A DNA stretch of 64,000 bases from Mantamonas sphyraenae (taxonomy: Eukaryota; CRuMs; Mantamonadidae): positions 74,501 to 138,500 of the forward strand of contig JAPMXV010000040.1 of NCBI GenBank assembly GCA_026936335.1, given 5' to 3'. The notes beneath the pieces are model-generated. The model saw nothing but the letters and a program-made list of their open reading frames with translations. It did not search any database and had not been told where the DNA came from. Position 1 is the first letter of the stretch; every line of letters begins with the position of its first letter. The position numbers and the translations under genes are program-made. Positions 55,124 through 64,000 of this stretch are shown here, piece by piece.

Positions 55124-58100
55124 TCATTTGCCTATCCTTGGTCGCTGTACCCTTTGTCGCTTGGGAGCATGCTGTTGTGGTTGTGACCCACCCGAATCCT
55201 CTTCTTCCCCCACTTCCTCATCTCTTCTCTTCTTGCTTCTCTTGCCCGCCTTGTCTGCTGCCTTGCGTTGCACCTTCCTTCGTCGCTGTACCCTTTGTCG
55301 CTTGGGAGCATGCTGTTGTGGTTGTGACCCACCCGAATCCTCTTCTTCCCCCACTTCCTCATCTCTTCTCTTCTTGCTTCTCTCGCCTGCCTTGTCTGCT
55401 GCCTTGCGTTGCACCTTGATTTTCTTTGTTGGCTTCTCCATCCAGACGCCTGTGACAAAGAAGAGCATCTGCCGCCAGAAGATGCAGTGTGCAGAGCCTC
55501 GGTCTCTCTGAACTGCCTGGTGCAAGTTGTGCTCACCCTCGCCCTCCATCTCTTTGCATGCGTGCCGTTGTGCAAAGCGTTTGAGCTGCTTGGTGGCGTC
55601 AAACATGTTGGAGTCGATGTCCGACAGGCAGTGGCTGCTGCACGTCCGCCATCGCCCAAACTTCTCAGCGCCAAAGTCGTCCAAGTTGTCGACAGCGCTG
55701 CCACAGAAGCACTGCTGCGATGTATACCTCTCGTCTGCTGCAATGACCACAAAGTGGTTGGCCAGCATCTCCCGCATCTCCTGCGATTTCCCGCGTCCGC
55801 CAAACGTCTTTGTCGGCTGCAGCACAATCACTTGCTTCAGGCCCAGATGCGCGCGGAACCTGTGGATCACTGAGATCATCTCACGCACGCCTGCCATCCT
55901 TCGTTTGCGAAACGTCGCGTACTGCGCACGCATGTGCTTCGCATCCTTGTGCAAATCTTTTCCGAAGACACGTTGCTTGTACTCCTTCTTGAAGTCCGTG
56001 TACGACGCCAGCACTCGGTCCTGCCCTGCCTTGTGTGCCTGCACATCGTGGCTGTCCAGGGGCAAGGTGGCCACATACAGCTGGCCGTCCCGCACAAAGA
56101 TCGCCTCGACCCAGTCGCGTCCACGACCAGGGTCAATGCTGATCCACAGCACCTTGCGTGCATGCTCAAGGACTGCGTATCCATTCTTGGCAAAGGCCTT
56201 GACGTGCTCGACCAAGCCACGCTTCGGAACAGGGCAATCCGGAAAGCCAGGCGCGATCTGCTGGACGGCTTCCACCAGCGCGTCTGGCATGCCCGTTGGG
56301 TTCAGTACGGCAAGGGCAATCAGCGCGTTCTTCTTGGGGTCCAGCAGAAGGGGCAGGAGATGAGCCATCCTTGGCCTGATCAATGTTGCGAGGCTCGCCG
56401 GTGAAGGCAGGAGAGTGTGAACTCTTGGTGGCTGTAACACCAAGGCTCGCCTGTACTTCCCCTGAGCGGCGATTCCACCAGAGAGCATGCGCATGCTGCT
56501 GGCGCTGACGTTCTTCAGCAGGCACCTTGCGTTTTTCGTGCCAACGCCGCGCGTGAGCATGAGTATTGACTTCAGAGGCACGGTTTGCAGCGGCCGCTCT
56601 CCTGCCCAGTGTTGGACTGGCTGAGTATCCTCGTCATTGTTTTCTGGCATGCGACGAGCATACCGACACCGATACACTGCCTGCTTGAGCCATTTAGGGA
56701 GACTCGGGATGGCCTCATCCGTCAAAACCCACTCGCGTTCTTTCAGTGCATTCCACCAACCCGGGTTGGCGTCCGACTTGGCGTTCGGGTTGGCGTCTGG
56801 GGGGTCGTTTGGGTTGGCGTCCGGGTTGGCGTCCGGGTTGGCGTCCGGGTTGGCGTCCGGGTTGGCGTCTTGGGGGTCATCTGGGTTGGCGTCCGGGGGG
56901 TCATCTGGGTTGGCATTCCCGTTCGGCGTTCCATGTGCTTTCCACCTTGCTTCCATGGTGTTCACAAAGATCTTAAACGCGTACGTCTTGACGGAGTACG
57001 CGCCGAAGACGAACTGGCCGCCAATGTCAACCGGACCGGGAAACATCGCGTCAACACAGTCCAATGATGCTGCTGTCGATGCAATGGCGCGCTTTGCTTG
57101 TGTGCTTTTGAGATTGGTCTTCAGGTCGGGCTTGAGCATCACATCCAACAGCACAGACAACGCGTCCCGTTTGCCACGCACGTGCTTGCCGAGTTGATCC
57201 GAGAGACTTGTGCACACGTCCTCGTACGGGTCCCATGGAGATACACCTTGTGGGCGCTGCGCATCCACAGAGAGCTGCGCATCCACGGAGGACTCCTGCA
57301 CATCCATGGATGACTCCACATCCACAGAGGGCAGCACATCCACGGAGGACTCCTGCACATCCATGGATGACTCCACATCCACAGAGGGCAGCACATCCAC
57401 GGAGGACTCCTGCACATCCATGGATGACTCCACATCCACAGAGGGCAGCACATCCACGGAGGACTCCTGCACATCCATGGAGGGCCCCTGGACCTCCACT
57501 GAAGAGTGAGCAGCAGCCGCGGCAGCAGCCTTTGTGGCCTTGTGGATGGGCTGAGAGAACACAAAGTCACGTGTGTCCTTTGTCGACACCTGGTGGGTTT
57601 GGAACGCCTTCTTGGTCTTTGCATAGCTTGTACGCATGAGCGCGGCGACGCTGGCCACGATGGCGGACATGGGCAGCTCGCTGGGCGCCCCGTTCCTCAT
57701 CAGCGCCACGATCATCGGGTAGGCACACAAGGAGATGGCCGACTGCAGGCTGCCATTGAAGGCACGAGCGATGTCATTGGCCATGCTCGACACGGGCGCC
57801 TCCGAAAGATCCACCTTCAGACGCGTGACCATGAAGGAAAAGTCGAAACCATGTTGACCATCGCCCGCCTTCTGTATCCCGTTCCTGGTAAATCGTACAG
57901 ACTTGAGCTCCTCTGGGGTGTCCACGTTCTCCTTGAGTACCTTGAGGTTGTGCGTCGCGACTTTGCGCAGGGCCGTGAACGCTTCGAGCAGGTAGAAGGG
58001 CTTCACGCGGCTGTGAACTTCCACCATCCCGTCGACCACCATCCCGTCAATCATCGTCTGATCCTCTGTTGGCAGCTCCGCCTCGTCCAGCTCCGCCTCA

Positions 58101-61100
58101 TCCAGCTCCGCCTCATCCAGCTCCACCACATCCAGCTCCGCCTCATCCAGCTCCACCTCATCCAGCTCCGCCTCCTCCTGCTCGTCGCTGCCATCCACCG
58201 ATTGCTGGCGTCCATGGGGCGCAGTGAACCATGCAGTTGGGTCCTTTTTCACCTCTGGAATCACCTGGTCGACGAACCATGCTCGAAGCAAGGCTGTTTG
58301 CACGAGCATACAGTCCGCCAACGCTCCAAGAACGTCAGCCTCGCTCTTTCCAAGCCCACGCACGTTCGCCTCCAGCTTCAGATTCTTCTTGAGATCGCTC
58401 TGGTACTCAACAAAATCGTGCTCCCTGATCGCCGTGGCCGAAGGCAGCAGCGTGGTGAAATCAAACCCGTGCGGGATCCAGACGGGTCGCCCCCGCCGGC
58501 TTCCCTTCACGTCATCCTTGTCATAAAAAGCATCCTTGAGCGGCGTCAATGTCTCGCCCTCTGTTGTTGCCCCTGTCTGGAGCGCCACCTCGAACTGGTC
58601 CGCACGGGTCGCTGATGATAGCGTCGCAGGAGGGCGAAGCACCTGGCCATCCTTCCGCACGAGCACTGCCAGTTGTTTCTCGTGCCGTGCTGTGATCACA
58701 TGTGGAACAGATGTCCACCTTTCAACGGCCTCACGGGAACCGAGTGACTCCTCCTTGTTCTTTTTGAAGACAGATGCATCAAAGCCAGCAGGAATCTCCT
58801 CCACAAGCTGCGCGATTTCGGCTTCAGTTGCCGTCAGCAGGTAGGGCACCGCACAGTCCTCCTCGTCCGGCTCCGTGGCGTCCTCCTGGCCCACCATGGC
58901 CTTCGCAACATCCTTGTGAATGCCCTGTGCGAGATGGAATGGCAATTCCTGCACGTGCAGCGTCCCTTCCCGTGCACTGTGGCCACGCCCGAGCGTGTAC
59001 TCCATATGCATACGGGTGTCATCGGTGTTCTTCAGCTCTGGCTTGTGGTTGTAGGTGATGTTGACCTCAGTCAAGCCCAATGCTTGTGCCAACTCCTCCA
59101 CTGAGCGCGGTTTCGGCTTGGCCTGCGTACACAGTCTGCTGAACGACTCCATCACGGTCTGCGCGCGTTGATGATCGAGACCATGCACTCCTCCAAGTCG
59201 CTGGCAGACTGCTTGCGCCAAGGCGACGGCCGACATGGGACCATGGTCACGTTCGGTCTCCTCCAGACCCACCGTGAGCAGCTGCTTCCTCAGCGCTTCA
59301 GTCTCTTCTTCCTTCTTTTCGTCGTCACTCTTGATCGATGTTTTCCCTCGCGATTTGGTCTTTGTCGTCTTCCCCTTTTTGGGCTTCTTCTTGACTCCAT
59401 TGGCCCAGGTTATCAGTTTCCATGACGTCGCTTTGGCGTGCACTTTCTTCGTGTCCACCACATGGGCGTTGAAGATGTTGACAACCCGCAGCCCCGGAGC
59501 TGACCCATGGAGTGCGAGGCCAGCCATGAGACGCCCCTCGCGGTGGCACAGAACGACATCGTCCTCGGCCTTGACCTGGTTTTTGGCGGCCTGGTTTCTG
59601 ACGGCCTTATTTCTGACGGCCTGGTTTGTGACGAACTCGTCCAGTGACATCGTTGCCACTTGATGGGCAGCAAGGTAGTCGCGCATCACTGGCGCCAGGG
59701 TGGTGACAGTGGCACGAGCGGCGAACGCTCGCTGCTTGGCGTTGGAGAAGGTGTCCTGGGACGCAGCTGCACTCAGTTGCTGGTAGAAGCGTTGCAGCTC
59801 GGCTGGCGTGGCTCGACCTGCAAACAGTGCGGCTGTGGACACGACGTCGTCCACAACCACAACCGTGCGAGTCGAAAACAGCTTGCTCAATCTGGGCAAC
59901 ACAGTGTCGAGGATCGTGGTGACCCATTGCCAGGCAGAGGTGAACGTGGCGGGATGCGTGATGGTATGGTCGGAGAGGTGCAAGTAGCGAGCGGCGAGGC
60001 TGCTGAGGCCAACGTACACTGCGGCAAGGCGGGTTCCCCCCGACCCAGCGACGCCACGCTGCACACCACCCTCCACGCCCTCGTTGACAGCAGAGTCAGC
60101 CAAAGGTGGGGGTTGCCAGTTGTCGTTCAACACGTCCAGATACTTGGCGGTCACTGGCGTCTTGTCGCCGGCTGAAGTCGGAAGCTGTGTCAGCTGCCCT
60201 GCTGCCGATGTCTGCGTAGCGGGCACACGGTTGAAACGGAGCCCACGCACAGATGCGGTTGACCCAGCAACCTGCACCCGAGTCGAAGGGGGCCTTCCTT
60301 GAGGCGCTGGCGTTGTCCCTCGAGCCCGTGCAGCGTGCGCGTACAAACGCCTTCTAGCAGCTGAGGTGGAGCTCTCCTTGCTCTGCATCACAACTCGCGG
60401 GCCCTTGATGGCCATGGGCTTGCGGAACACGTTTGATTTGTTGTCGAGAGCCACGGTGCCCATGGCAGACGGCAACGTCCAATCCTCTTCCGGTTGAGAC
60501 TTGAGGAAAACCAGCCTGAAACCCGTGGGCGCACGCTCAGGCGCGGGCCACTCCTCGTCAGTCAGCTGCTGCGCAAGGTCATTGTACACACGGAATTTCC
60601 CTTCCGCCAGTGGAAGCCATGCCGTGTAGTGGGCCCCTTTGAAACAGAGCACCCCGAAGGGCACTTGCTGGTTTTGCTCCGGCAGGCCCTCGCCCACACG
60701 CTGCTGGAGTGCTCCTCGCTCCGCAAGCTTTGCAACCCCTGCGGCGTCCGCTGGCGGGGGGGTACCACCATGCAACATCTGGATGGGGAAGTCAGAGTCG
60801 AATGCGACCTCGAGGCGGTGATGGAAATCTGCCGAGTCACCCCACAGGTCGTCGCCCCCCGCGAGCGCTGTAGCGGCAAGGAAGAGATCGTTGCAGGCCA
60901 CGGCATACATGTCGTCGTCACAGAACATGGCCATGCACCAGGTCTGCCGCAGAAGGGCCGTGTTGACGACGCTGGGGTCTGTGTGTGCCGGCGCAAAGAA
61001 GAGGGGGCGGGTTAGCACTCTCCTGTCAGCGGGATTGAGTGCGGTTTGAGCTTACCTTGCTCCCCAGGCTCAGGCCCCAACTGGGTCGGGTCGTTCCCGC

Positions 61101-61431
61101 CTGTCGTTGCCTCCAGCCATCCGAGAAGGTACTTGCACATGGACGTTCGCAGAGGTGGAGAGGCGCGCACAGCAGTTGAATAGGACGACACCCAGCATGC
61201 CACCTTCGCGGTGTTGACACCGTTGACGTTGGCGTACCCTTGCATGTCACCTTCGGGCTCGCCCAGATTTGCAGGTAGTCTTGTTCGTGGTGTGTACAGG
61301 GAAATCGACTCGTTGTCGGCCACACAGGTCGGACACACCAGCGACACGTGAGATGGGGCTGACGTTACCCAGCACACCATGAGCACTGTCTCGTTGTTGC
61401 AGCTATGGTGCTGACACTTCAGAATCGACAT
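55124..61431 (-). CDS. Giant Fanzor-like (eukaryotic TnpB) protein
   Basis: Two exons (61431-61056 and 60978-55124) give about 2076 residues. The 77-nt intron has a GTAAGC donor, a TGCTAAC branch-site match, a pyrimidine tract and CACACAG. The C-terminal 350 residues carry the Fanzor RuvC-like core: SIDPGRGRDW (catalytic D1741), VIVLQPTKTFGG with P1847 where bacterial TnpB has Glu, ADERYTSQQCFCG (displaced Glu E1875 and first zinc pair C1882/C1884), CSSHC (C1905/C1909) and SDIDSNMFDA (D1914). Fanzors are RNA-guided DNA endonucleases, often carried by transposons. N-terminal features are C6/C11 with C33/C36, and a papain-fold-like candidate with C154, HYTAW (H242) and YND (D259). Four in-frame repeat arrays and basic C-terminal stretches (KRSKKRR) occur. 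All key acidic residues are intact. The domain between about 300 and 1650 is unrecognised. Confidence 0.8.
55141..55422. repeat. Two 141-bp tandem repeats at the 3' end of the Fanzor-like gene
   Basis: Two nearly identical 141-bp units (47 residues each) encode KAADKAG...KRSKKRRDEEVGEEEDSGG...APKRQRVQ, basic/acidic stretches that look like nuclear localisation signals. Only a few bases differ, so the duplication is recent. Confidence 0.95.
56760..56926. repeat. 12-bp tandem array (NPDA) in the Fanzor-like gene
   Basis: About a dozen 12-bp units based on GGGTTGGCGTCC encode Asn-Pro-Asp-Ala/Pro repeats at residues about 1477-1532. The frame is preserved throughout. Confidence 0.93.
57284..57490. 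repeat. 57-bp tandem array in the Fanzor-like gene
   Basis: Between three and four 57-bp units, almost identical and in frame, encode a 19-residue SSMDVQESSVDVLPSVDVE repeat (residues about 1289-1358). Confidence 0.95.
58076..58176. repeat. 15-bp tandem array (LDEAE) in the Fanzor-like gene
   Basis: About seven 15-bp units based on CTCCGCCTCATCCAG encode acidic Leu-Asp-Glu-Ala/Val-Glu repeats at residues about 1060-1094. Confidence 0.93.
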
Positions 61432-62725
61432 TCTACACTCTTGAAACTATTGACTCCACCCGCGCACTTGGGCCAGCCGCCGCTTTTCAGAGCAGGTCAG
61501 TTGTCAAACGTCAAGCCTCGCGCCTCGCTGTCAAATGCCGCAGAAAGCTTGTTGCCCTCTCCGACGCCCCCGAGCACTTGCACACAGTTCACAAGCCCCA
61601 TCCTACACAGTCCTACGCACATCACTTGCTGCTCTGGAAGGGCCCCGCGCACGCCGTTGCCGACGAGAACATCGAAACGCACGTTGGCCGTTTGCCGGCA
61701 CAGAGGGTTGAAATCCTGCAGTTCACACTCACTGAGGAGCACAGTGGCCCATGTAACGATGTTGAGGAACAGAGGGAACAGAGCCTGGACCTGGACGACC
61801 AGGAGGGCGAGGAAGGTGGGGTGCTGCTTTCGCAGGCGTTGCACGTCACAATAGAGTCTCGGCTGTTTTGTACCTGGCAAACTCAATCCAGCAGGAGATA
61901 GATCACCGAGGAGGGGTTGAAAGGTAGGAGGCATGGCCACAACGCCAAGAAAAATTGATGAGTGGCTAGAAGTTGCCGCGTCGTCGCGCTGCGTCGTCGC
62001 CTCTACATGCAAATGTGGGTGTGATGTGCTGTCCCCGTTTTCAGTATGCTCCCTGTACGACGCCCGATTGCCCACCAAACCGGCAGACGCAGCGCTGGGC
62101 ACCGCACGGGCAAAAGAGTGATGCTTCGTTGCCGTCGCGTGACCAGCAAGTGGCACACGTCCACAGGAACCAAACAGAGTCAAGTGGAAAGGCTGTGCGA
62201 CTACACCAAGACACTACAGCAGGAAGCGCCCCTTGCCGTGGGGCCTTGGCCGTCCTCTACGACACAAAGAACCGCCTTGTCAGGCTACGTGAAAATCAGG
62301 TTGTGAATCCACGGTATCGGGCTTCACACGCTGTCTCATGGTGTTTGTAGATACATATTGGGACATGGGTCTGCTGAGGGGAGACGCATGTGCACAATAA
62401 TTGTACTGGGTGTCAAGGGGTGCATCTCAACGGCGTCAACCTGCATGCTGCTCCTCCCACGGGTGTTGGAGCCAAAACCAGAGGACCATGTGGCATGATG
62501 ACTGTATGCAGGCGTTCCATGGATTGTTTATGCACGGGGCGCATGGTACTGTTCGCAAAGCCCGGTTGCAACGGGGTCGCTCCTGACTGAGGAGACTGCT
62601 GCCAGGGGAGGTGGGCACTATCCACGCCTTGTAGGTGCCCCACTTAGCCCTCCCTGCTTCTCTTTGAGCCCCCCCGACACAAAGATGGCAATGGGAGTAC
62701 GGGTTTTTCAGCACCAGCGTGCGCC
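61432..62725. other. 1.3-kb region without a convincing gene
   Basis: The sequence between the Fanzor-like start and the transposase unit, the longest stretch in the window without a recognised gene. It must hold the Fanzor-like promoter and 5' UTR. Besides the doubtful minus-strand frame at 61497-61934, only short open frames are seen. A small palindrome (ACAATAATTGT, near 62394-62404) is present. It may be the 5' part of the Fanzor-bearing element or decayed transposon sequence. Confidence 0.5.
61497..61934 (-). CDS. Doubtful hypothetical protein upstream of the Fanzor-like gene
   Basis: A 145-codon frame from MPPTFQPLLGDL, 65 bp before the Fanzor-like start on the same strand. Codon choice in its second half looks coding-like (GTGCGTTTCGATGTTCTCGTCGG, with many G/C third bases). 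A hydrophobic stretch (LALLVVQVQALFPLFLNIV) is visible. No family is recognised and no splice link to the next gene was found: an in-frame TAG lies just upstream of the Fanzor-like ATG. It may be a small accessory gene, an upstream exon or chance. Confidence 0.25.
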   Translation of the reverse strand: MPPTFQPLLGDLSPAGLSLPGTKQPRLYCDVQRLRKQHPTFLALLVVQVQALFPLFLNIVTWATVLLSECELQDFNPLCRQTANVRFDVLVGNGVRGALPEQQVMCVGLCRMGLVNCVQVLGGVGEGNKLSAAFDSEARGLTFDN

Positions 62726-62748
62726 CTGAATGGCTACGCTCCACGATC
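62726..62748 (+). repeat. Candidate left terminal inverted repeat
   Basis: It begins CTGAATGG and matches the reverse complement of 63793-63815 at 14 of 23 positions, with most mismatches being transitions. It abuts the transposase stop codon. Confidence 0.4.
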
Positions 62749-63768
62749 CTACATGCGGTACCCGCAGTGATGGACCCAGTTCCTCACATCAGCAGCCGTA
62801 ACATGCCCCAATGCAGTACAGATCGCCGCGAAAGTGCAAATGTCCACTCGATGAAATTCCCTGCGGAGGACCGCCTTGAACTTGCTAAACATGAGCTCGA
62901 TGGGGTTGAGCGTAGGTGTGTAAGGCGGGAGAAACTCGACATCCACCCCATACCAGGTGCACAGCTGGCGTACAGCATCGCCTTTGTGGATGGAGCAGTT
63001 GTCCATGACCAGAACTGTTTGGCGGCAATCTCGCATGCGGGGCAAGAGGTCTTGCTCCAGGAACTCCATAAACAGCTGCCGGTTGTATGACCCCTCTCGC
63101 ATTGTGTACGCTACCAGTGGCGAGCGCCCACCGGTGCTGATGGCCGCCAGCACGCTGATGCGCTTTTGCTTGGGATGGTTCTCCACAACGACCGCTGGTT
63201 GCCCACGTTTCGCACGACCATATCTCCTGTAGCACACTCTGTTGTTCACTGCAGTTTCGTCCAAGAAGACCACGTTCGGCGCTCGGAACACACCGCGAAT
63301 CCTCATTGCTCGAGTAAACTCGCGTGTGCGCGCCACGGTGGATTCCCTGAACCGTTGCTTGGCGATAGCACTCACCTTCTTGCGAGTCAGTCCCATGCGC
63401 GCACAAGAACGGCGAATTGTGGACAGAGATACCACCTTGTTGCGATGAAGAGCAACGGCTACTTGCAACTCGTCCAGGTACAGTCGCGGATCATCGGCCA
63501 CCTGTTCAGCAATGAATTGGTCGTCATTGGCATCCAGGAGACGCCTGAACGGTGGTTGGGCCACAAGAGGGCGTACATGGCCCATGGCTCGGTGTTGACG
63601 TACAATCTTGGACACGACGGAAGGAGACACACCGAGAGCCTCCGCTGTGCCTCTGCACGAAGGACGCAAGCTGGATTGGTAGTGAAAGAGAATGCATTCT
63701 CGTTTGTCCGCCGAAAAGGCTTTGCCGTGGATGTATGACCCACCCGTTGCATTCGTTTTGACGGTCAT
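62749..63768 (-). CDS. Tc1/mariner-IS630 superfamily transposase (DD34E)
   Basis: An intact frame of 339 residues from ATG 63768 (MTVKTNATGG). An upstream ATG at 63810 would start inside the terminal repeat. An N-terminal helix-turn-helix region (GTAEALGVSPSVVSKIV and a second segment around STIRRSCARMGLTRKKV) should bind the terminal repeats. The DDE catalytic domain shows VFLDETAVN (first Asp), LVMDNCSIHKG (second Asp) and LPPYTPTLNPIELMFSKFK (Glu), with 34 residues between the second Asp and the Glu. Such enzymes cut and paste their element into TA sites. No stop or frameshift is seen, so it could be active or recently inserted. Confidence 0.93.
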   Translation of the reverse strand: MTVKTNATGGSYIHGKAFSADKRECILFHYQSSLRPSCRGTAEALGVSPSVVSKIVRQHRAMGHVRPLVAQPPFRRLLDANDDQFIAEQVADDPRLYLDELQVAVALHRNKVVSLSTIRRSCARMGLTRKKVSAIAKQRFRESTVARTREFTRAMRIRGVFRAPNVVFLDETAVNNRVCYRRYGRAKRGQPAVVVENHPKQKRISVLAAISTGGRSPLVAYTMREGSYNRQLFMEFLEQDLLPRMRDCRQTVLVMDNCSIHKGDAVRQLCTWYGVDVEFLPPYTPTLNPIELMFSKFKAVLRREFHRVDICTFAAICTALGHVTAADVRNWVHHCGYRM

Positions 63769-63792
63769 TTTTGTTTTGCGTTGCTGACCACA

Positions 63793-63815
63793 GCGCGCGG
63801 AACGCCACAATACAG
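63793..63815 (-). repeat. Candidate right terminal inverted repeat
   Basis: Read on the minus strand it begins CTGTATTG and pairs imperfectly with 62726-62748. Confidence 0.4.
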
Positions 63816-63822
63816 CAACCCA

Positions 63823-64000
63823 ATGAGCAGTTCGGGAGGGGTCAAACGCACCTTTTCGTCCATTTCGACACCCAACTCACCCGCGTTGCACTTTGAAGTG
63901 ACAGCAAGGTGGCGCAAGGCGCGTGTGGGGCGGTTGTTCCTGCCGAGTGTGGCTGCAGAGACGCCGCTGTTCATGCCTGTGGGCACGCAGGGGAGCATCA
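63823..64000 (+). CDS. QTRT1: Queuine tRNA-ribosyltransferase catalytic subunit (3' truncated by window)
   Basis: A frame starting ATG at 63823 reads MSSSGGVKRTFSSISTPNSP, followed by LHFEVTARWRKARVGRLFLP and ETPLFMPVGTQGSI, then leaves the window after 59 codons. The second part is the hallmark N-terminus of tRNA-guanine transglycosylases, which swap guanine 34 for queuine in GUN-anticodon tRNAs, in eukaryotes as a QTRT1-QTRT2 heterodimer. FMPVGTQG is near-universal in the family. Catalytic residues are beyond the edge. The Ser/Thr-rich first 20 residues are outside the conserved core. Its promoter has been interrupted by the transposon just upstream. Confidence 0.88.
   Translation, partial: MSSSGGVKRTFSSISTPNSPALHFEVTARWRKARVGRLFLPSVAAETPLFMPVGTQGSI

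Larger units (their letters stand above)
62726..63815 (-). mobile_element. Tc1/mariner-IS630-type DNA transposon
   Basis: About 1.09 kb, consisting of one intact transposase gene and imperfect terminal inverted repeats (62726-62748 and 63793-63815, 14 of 23 positions identical without gaps). No clean TA target duplication is visible: the right end has TA at 63811-63812, while the matching left position reads AA. The right end lies 7 bp before the QTRT1 start codon, so the element sits in that gene's promoter or 5' UTR. Confidence 0.65.

Noticed and set aside
61012-61055. Stand-alone 139-residue protein ending at 61012
   Set aside because: Its last codons lie in a good intron (GTAAGC, TGCTAAC branch site, CACACAG). 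Splicing joins it in phase to the giant Fanzor-like frame.
1-64000. CRISPR arrays, tRNA or rRNA genes
   Set aside because: No regularly spaced repeats with unique spacers and no tRNA-like cloverleaf or rRNA sequence was noticed. The tandem arrays found are coding and contiguous.

Overview
This window is nuclear DNA from a flagellated unicellular eukaryote with a GC-rich, extremely compact genome. The evidence is a full axonemal-type dynein heavy chain, spliceosomal introns of mostly 70-230 nt with GTRNGT donors and (C)ACAG acceptors, and typically eukaryotic housekeeping genes (RPS27, URM1, DPH5, prohibitin, VPS4, importin-11, QTRT1). Hyccin-, NECAB- and PEMT-like genes fit a unicellular relative of animals or another free-living flagellate better than a plant or ciliate. 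The species is not identified.

Layout. 1-54970 holds about 25 genes on both strands with almost no spacers: convergent neighbours are about 26-106 bp apart and divergent start codons about 50-100 bp apart. From left to right these are: the end of a PDZ-like protein (+); dynein heavy chain (+); URM1 and an ABC1/UbiB-like kinase (-); a small unknown (+); an LRR protein and DPH5 (-); hyccin and an unknown acidic protein (+); a vWA/zinc protein and RPS27 (-); a sedolisin peptidase (+); an FHA protein (-); a kelch protein (+); a NECAB-like EF-hand protein (-); RPP21 and acyl-CoA oxidase (+); a HEAT/adaptin-like protein with an FxVDF-repeat tail (-); PEMT (+); PPP1R2, prohibitin, VPS4 and a second AAA ATPase (-); importin-11 (+); TRIP4/ASC-1 (-); and a seven-helix membrane protein (+). 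Exon structures were worked out by hand from reading-frame continuity, splice signals and family alignment. They include a 6-nt first coding exon in RPS27 and an ATG-only first coding exon in TRIP4.

55124-63815 is the accessory region. It starts with a giant two-exon minus-strand gene (about 2076 residues). Its C-terminus carries RuvC-like and zinc-ribbon motifs of Fanzor, the eukaryotic TnpB-like RNA-guided nuclease family, including the displaced catalytic glutamate seen in that family. Its N-terminus has a Cys/His zinc-like motif and a possible papain-fold cysteine-peptidase-like domain, and its body contains four in-frame tandem repeat arrays. About 1.3 kb of sequence without a convincing gene follows. 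Next is an intact Tc1/mariner-IS630-type transposase gene (DD34E) bounded by imperfect terminal inverted repeats. Its right end lies a few bases upstream of QTRT1 (tRNA-guanine transglycosylase), which runs off the window.

Functional themes are mixed, as expected for a chance genomic neighbourhood: tRNA and translation (URM1, DPH5, RPP21, RPS27, QTRT1), membrane traffic and lipids (VPS4, hyccin, HEAT/adaptin-like, PEMT, acyl-CoA oxidase) and mitochondria (prohibitin, ABC1K, AAA). The unusual system is the giant Fanzor-like gene and its neighbouring transposase.
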